From contig NZ_VRMJ01000036.1 in NCBI RefSeq assembly GCF_009832745.1, positions 1 through 64,000 of the forward strand: a DNA stretch of 64,000 nt, in the 5' to 3' direction. Below are positions 60,672 to 64,000 of the stretch, in pieces. A program made the position numbers and the translations under genes. Every line of letters begins with the position of its first letter. Position 1 is the stretch's first letter. Origin of the DNA: Polaribacter septentrionalilitoris (GTDB lineage: Bacteria; Bacteroidota; Bacteroidia; Flavobacteriales; Flavobacteriaceae). Below the pieces are notes generated by a model. The model saw only the letters and a list, made by a program, of their open reading frames with translations, did not search any database and was not told the DNA's origin.

Positions 60672-63296
60672 ATGAAGAAACAATTCAACTTTAAAAATTT
60701 GCTTTTGATAGTACTTATGCTATCTTCGACAGCTTTTGTTGCACAGTCAACAATTTCTGGAACTGTTAAAGACAACAGTGGTAATTTAGTACCTGGTGTA
60801 AACATCCTTTTAAAGGGAACAGATAAAGGAGCTAGTTCAGACTTTGACGGGAACTACAAAATTACAAACGTTACCAACGGAACTTACACAATTGTAGCAT
60901 CTTATATCGGTTATGATAATTTTACAAAAGAAATTACGGTAAATGGAAATCTAAAATTAGACATTGTTATTAAAGAAAATGCTCAATCGTTAGATGAAAT
61001 TATAGTTACTGGGGTTGTAAATCCTAAATCTAAAATAGAATCTAGTATTTCTGTTTCTACTGTAGGTATCAAACAAATAAAACAAGCATCTCCAAGATCT
61101 TCAGGTGAGCTTTTTAGAAGTATCCCTGGTATTCGTGCAGAGTCTTCAGGTGGTGAGGGTAACGCAAACTTTAATGTACGTGGTGTACCTGTCTCTTCAG
61201 GTGGTTCTAGATATTTACAATTACAAGAAGATGGTTTACCTATTATGTTATTTGGAGATACTTCTTTTGGAAATGCAGATAACTTTTTACGTATAGACTC
61301 TAATATTGGCAGAGTTGAAGCGATTAGAGGAGGTTCTGCTTCTACACAAACCTCTAATGGTCCTGCCGGAATTATTAATATGATTAGTAAAACAGGAAGA
61401 ACAGAAGGTGGTTCTATAGAAGCAACTTATGGTTTAGATTTTCAAACTAGTAGATTAGACTTCGAATATGGTACTCCAATTGGAGAAGGTCTATTTTATC
61501 ATATTGGTGGTTTTATGCGTGTTGGAGAAGGCCCAAGAAAAATAGGCTACCAAGGTAATAAAGGAGGACAATTAAAAGCAAACCTTACTAAAGAGTTTAA
61601 AAACGGGTATGTACGTACTTATTTTAAGTATTTAAACGATAGATCTGTAATGTATATGCCAATGCCAGTAAGTTTAACAGGTACAAATGCTAACCCTACT
61701 TTTGGTAATTTACCAGGTTTTGATATTACTTCAGACACTCCACATTCTATAAACATTCAAAATACATATAGTGTGTATGATGGTAATCCAACTCAAAATG
61801 ATATGAGAAATGGTAACAACCCAGTAAGTGCTTCTGTTGGTGCTGAGTTTTCTTTTGATTTAGGTGATGATTGGAAAGTAAACGGTAAAGCAAGATATTC
61901 TAACAATTCTGGTCAATGGAACGCTCCATTTACAGCAAATGTAGGTACAGTAGCAGATATAGAAGCCTTAACAAGAGGTGCTTCAGGTGCAACTGGTGCT
62001 TTAACATATCAAGATGGATCACCATTTAATCCTGCAAATGGCTTAGCGCAAGATATTAGATATTTTGATGTAACTATTGAAGATTTAAGCAACTTTTTTA
62101 GTGATATAAAAGTTACAAAATCACTTAATGACAATATAGGACTTACTGTTGGGATGTTCTCTGCAACACAAAACACAAAAATAGGATGGCAATGGAGTTC
62201 CGCAATTTCTGAAGTTGCAGGAGATGGTAAAGCAAGATTAGGTGTTTTTGATGGATTTTCACAAGGTGGTGCTTACTCTTTTGGTCAGCCAGTTTGGGGT
62301 AACTGTTGTCAAAGAAAATACAACACTGTACACAATGTAAATTCTCCTTACGTAGGCGTAGATGCAGAAATTTCTGAAAAATTAAATTTTGATGGTAGTA
62401 TTCGTTTTGAAAATGTAAATGTTAATGGAACAATCAATTCAGGGCAATTAAGTAATTTAGATGCAAATGGAGATTTAATTGGTTTCGATTACAATAGTGA
62501 TGGTGTAATTAGTCCTTTTGAAAAAACCATACCAACTATAGCTGGTAACCCTGGTCAAGCAATTAGCGATGATTATAATTTTGTTTCTTACTCTGCTGGT
62601 TTAAACTATAAAATTAATGATGGAGCTGCTGTTTTTGGTAGATTTAGTAAAGGTGCTTCTGGTAGAGCAGCAGATAGAAACACGTATGGTGCAGATGGCT
62701 TAGGAGATGTACAGTTTGATGAGATTTCTCAATTTGAAGTTGGTTTAAAAAAGAGACTTACTGATGGTGTTTTAAATGTTACAGGTTTTTTAAGTAACAC
62801 AGATGAAGGTATTAGTAACGAGTTAAACAGAACTGTAGGAAATCCTTTTAAAGCTTTAGGTTTAGAAGTAGAATCTGCGTATAGATTTGGAGATTTTAGT
62901 ATTAATGGTTCAGTTACCTATACAAAAGCAGAAATTGATGGTGGAGTAAATAAAGGAAACAAACCTAGAAGACAAGCAGATTTTGTATACAACTTTGCAC
63001 CTACATATTCTTTTGGAGCAGAAAAACAACATCTTTTCGGAATCACAGTGTTAGGTACATCTAAATCTTTTGCACAAGATGACAATGACCTTGTAATGCC
63101 AGGTTATGCCTATGTAAACGCAATGGCAAGAGTTAGCTTAACAAAAGGATTATCAATAAGTGTTAACGCAAACAATTTATTCGATACCATTGGTGTTACT
63201 GAAGTAGAAGGAAATGGAAACATTGCTGCTGGTTTAGCTGCTGCAAGAACAATTTCTGGTCGTTCAACAACAATGACATTACAATATAGTTTTTAA
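60672..63296 (+). CDS. TonB-dependent receptor with carboxypeptidase-like N-domain
   Basis: 874 residues. Signal peptide FKNLLLIVLMLSSTAFVAQ; CarboxypepD_reg domain 25-110 (STISGTVKDNSGNLVPGVNI); plug domain around 120-240 (RSSGELFRSIPGIRAESSGG, RVEAIRGGSASTQTSNGPAG); then the barrel, ending SGRSTTMTLQYSF with terminal Phe. It is SusC-like only in part: it is shorter than most SusC proteins and no susD gene follows. It imports an unknown substrate, likely under the LacI regulator next door. It has its own terminator, so the downstream genes may need another promoter. Confidence 0.93.
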   Translation: MKKQFNFKNLLLIVLMLSSTAFVAQSTISGTVKDNSGNLVPGVNILLKGTDKGASSDFDGNYKITNVTNGTYTIVASYIGYDNFTKEITVNGNLKLDIVIKENAQSLDEIIVTGVVNPKSKIESSISVSTVGIKQIKQASPRSSGELFRSIPGIRAESSGGEGNANFNVRGVPVSSGGSRYLQLQEDGLPIMLFGDTSFGNADNFLRIDSNIGRVEAIRGGSASTQTSNGPAGIINMISKTGRTEGGSIEATYGLDFQTSRLDFEYGTPIGEGLFYHIGGFMRVGEGPRKIGYQGNKGGQLKANLTKEFKNGYVRTYFKYLNDRSVMYMPMPVSLTGTNANPTFGNLPGFDITSDTPHSINIQNTYSVYDGNPTQNDMRNGNNPVSASVGAEFSFDLGDDWKVNGKARYSNNSGQWNAPFTANVGTVADIEALTRGASGATGALTYQDGSPFNPANGLAQDIRYFDVTIEDLSNFFSDIKVTKSLNDNIGLTVGMFSATQNTKIGWQWSSAISEVAGDGKARLGVFDGFSQGGAYSFGQPVWGNCCQRKYNTVHNVNSPYVGVDAEISEKLNFDGSIRFENVNVNGTINSGQLSNLDANGDLIGFDYNSDGVISPFEKTIPTIAGNPGQAISDDYNFVSYSAGLNYKINDGAAVFGRFSKGASGRAADRNTYGADGLGDVQFDEISQFEVGLKKRLTDGVLNVTGFLSNTDEGISNELNRTVGNPFKALGLEVESAYRFGDFSINGSVTYTKAEIDGGVNKGNKPRRQADFVYNFAPTYSFGAEKQHLFGITVLGTSKSFAQDDNDLVMPGYAYVNAMARVSLTKGLSISVNANNLFDTIGVTEVEGNGNIAAGLAAARTISGRSTTMTLQYSF

Positions 63297-63332
63297 ATAA
63301 AGTTTGTTAATTTTTTATTGATTTGAATTAAA

Positions 63333-63369
63333 AGTGGAGCCAATGATAAATGTATTGGCTCTACTTTTT
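63333..63369 (+). terminator. Terminator of the TonB receptor gene
   Basis: AGTGGAGCCAAT (63333-63344) pairs with ATTGGCTCTACT (63354-63365) including one G-T pair, then T5. Being before the glutaredoxin-like gene, it may only reduce read-through. Confidence 0.8.
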
Positions 63370-63412
63370 AAAAACAAAAACAATCATCATCAAATTCTAA
63401 AAATATTTTAAA

Positions 63413-63778
63413 ATGAAACATTTCATAATTATTGTTCTTTTATTTACATCACTTCAAAGCAATGCACAAGAAGTTTTTCATCAAAATAGAGAATCAAAAA
63501 AACAAAAAATGATTGTATATGGTAGCGATAGTTGCCATAGTTGTATAGATACAAAAGCATTTTTGAATGAAAAAAATATTAAATTCACCTATTACGATAT
63601 TGATGTAAATAAAATAAAGGAACAAGAAATGTTAGTAAAACTTCAAAAAAATAATATTCCTATTCATACTTTAAGTTTACCTGTGGTAGATAATAAAGGA
63701 GATGTTTTTTTAAACAAAGGTAACCTACAAGAGTTTTTAAAAGTTTTAGCTAAAAAAATAGAAAAAGATGAAAATTAA
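63413..63778 (+). CDS. Secreted glutaredoxin-like thiol protein
   Basis: 121 residues with a signal peptide (KHFIIIVLLFTSLQSNAQ), so the product is periplasmic. The glutaredoxin fold is seen as KMIVYGSDSCHSCIDTKAFL with active-site C41-HS-C44, then KFTYYDIDVNKIKEQEMLVK and the cis-Pro TLSLPVVDNKG. Glutaredoxins are normally cytoplasmic; an exported one in a sugar-uptake locus is uncommon. Its last 11 nt overlap the start of the transporter gene, so the two are coupled. Its substrate is unknown. Confidence 0.82.
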   Translation: MKHFIIIVLLFTSLQSNAQEVFHQNRESKKQKMIVYGSDSCHSCIDTKAFLNEKNIKFTYYDIDVNKIKEQEMLVKLQKNNIPIHTLSLPVVDNKGDVFLNKGNLQEFLKVLAKKIEKDEN

Positions 63779-64000
63779 AAAACCTACACTAAGTTTCTGG
63801 CAAATATTTAATATGAATGTTGGTTTTTTAGGCATTCAATTCAGTTTTGGCTTACAACAAACAGCTGTAAACCCAATCTTCTCATTTTTAGGTGCAAGTC
63901 ATGAAGATTTACCTTTATTAAATCTTGCTGGCCCAGTTACAGGTTTAATTATTCAACCAATTATTGGTGCAATTTCAGACAAAACATGGTCTCCACGTTT
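63768..64000 (+). CDS. MFS sugar transporter, SLC45-like (N-terminal part, cut by the window end)
   Basis: 77 codons are visible from ATG 63768. The start SFWQIFNMNVGFLGIQFSFG, then LQQTAVNPIFSFLGA, and LLNLAGPVTGLIIQPIIGAI with SDKTWSPR, match the first two helices and the loop 2-3 motif of SLC45-type transporters, which in Bacteroidota usually carry maltose or related sugars across the inner membrane. The gene overlaps the glutaredoxin-like gene by 11 nt. With LacI and the TonB receptor it forms the opening of a sugar-utilisation locus that continues beyond the window. Confidence 0.85.
   Translation, partial: MKIKKPTLSFWQIFNMNVGFLGIQFSFGLQQTAVNPIFSFLGASHEDLPLLNLAGPVTGLIIQPIIGAISDKTWSPR

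Overview
The window is AT-rich, gene-dense bacterial chromosome from the Bacteroidota, almost certainly a member of the Flavobacteriaceae (a Polaribacter/Tenacibaculum-like marine flavobacterium is my guess). Evidence: type IX secretion sorting domains on two large surface proteins, TonB-dependent receptors with carboxypeptidase-like N-domains, TTG-N19-TAnnTTTG promoters, few Shine-Dalgarno sites, many family-specific proteins (DUF3127, DUF4252, DUF5686, Big_5 lipoproteins), and a ribonucleotide reductase whose ATP-cone sits on the beta subunit.

Layout. 1-136 is the N-terminal end of an IS4-type transposase cut by the window edge. 0.3-5.2 kb: glyS, a ComF-like phosphoribosyltransferase, a Big_5 lipoprotein and a beta-barrel protein. 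5.4-8.8 kb: a structured-RNA-like repeat, DinB-fold, ArsC-like and DUF4252 genes, a glycosyltransferase and an acidic coiled-coil protein. 8.8-11.1 kb: tdk-alr (overlapping) and mscL. 11.3-16.6 kb: a PliI-like lysozyme inhibitor lipoprotein, aat, a YqaA-like membrane protein, DUF1456, a heptanucleotide tandem repeat, an SSB-like DUF3127 protein, a flavin reductase and an orphan histidine kinase. 16.6-20.3 kb: greA, HIT protein and two small membrane proteins, a Rieske-like lipoprotein without iron-sulfur ligands, purK-purE. 20.3-29.4 kb: LamG/T9SS protein, M3 peptidase, glycosyltransferase, haem-binding domain protein, lpdA, and two tandem 51-residue zinc-ribbon genes. 29.6-38.0 kb: JmjC-like cupin, a TonB receptor divergent from a MocR-type regulator lacking the expected PLP lysine, umuC-umuD in inverted order followed by a retropepsin/PDZ gene, and a DUF2975-HTH pair. 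38.0-45.6 kb: tadA, dxs, a 1571-residue BNR/T9SS protein and a lipoprotein. 45.7-53.7 kb: dgt, Na/Pi symporter, nrdB-nrdA, a cold-shock gene and ctaA. 53.7-55.8 kb: an accessory lipoprotein gene bounded by sequences that behave like an integron cassette with its attC site. 55.8-59.4 kb: moaE, DUF3817, moaD, DUF5686. 59.5-64 kb: the start of a LacI-controlled uptake locus (LacI, twin operators, TonB receptor, periplasmic glutaredoxin-like protein, SLC45-type MFS transporter cut by the window end).

How the parts fit. Most of the window is ordinary core metabolism: nucleotide supply (tdk, purEK, nrdBA, dgt), cell wall (alr), translation (glyS, aat, tadA), isoprenoids (dxs), haem A (ctaA) and molybdopterin (moaD, moaE). 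The accessory elements are few and small. The best candidate for something undescribed is the single-gene cassette at 53.87-55.77 kb: the sequence just before the gene is the inverted copy of the sequence just after it, and the latter opens a 125-nt fold-back element, which is the arrangement expected of a cassette that circularises through an attC-like site.
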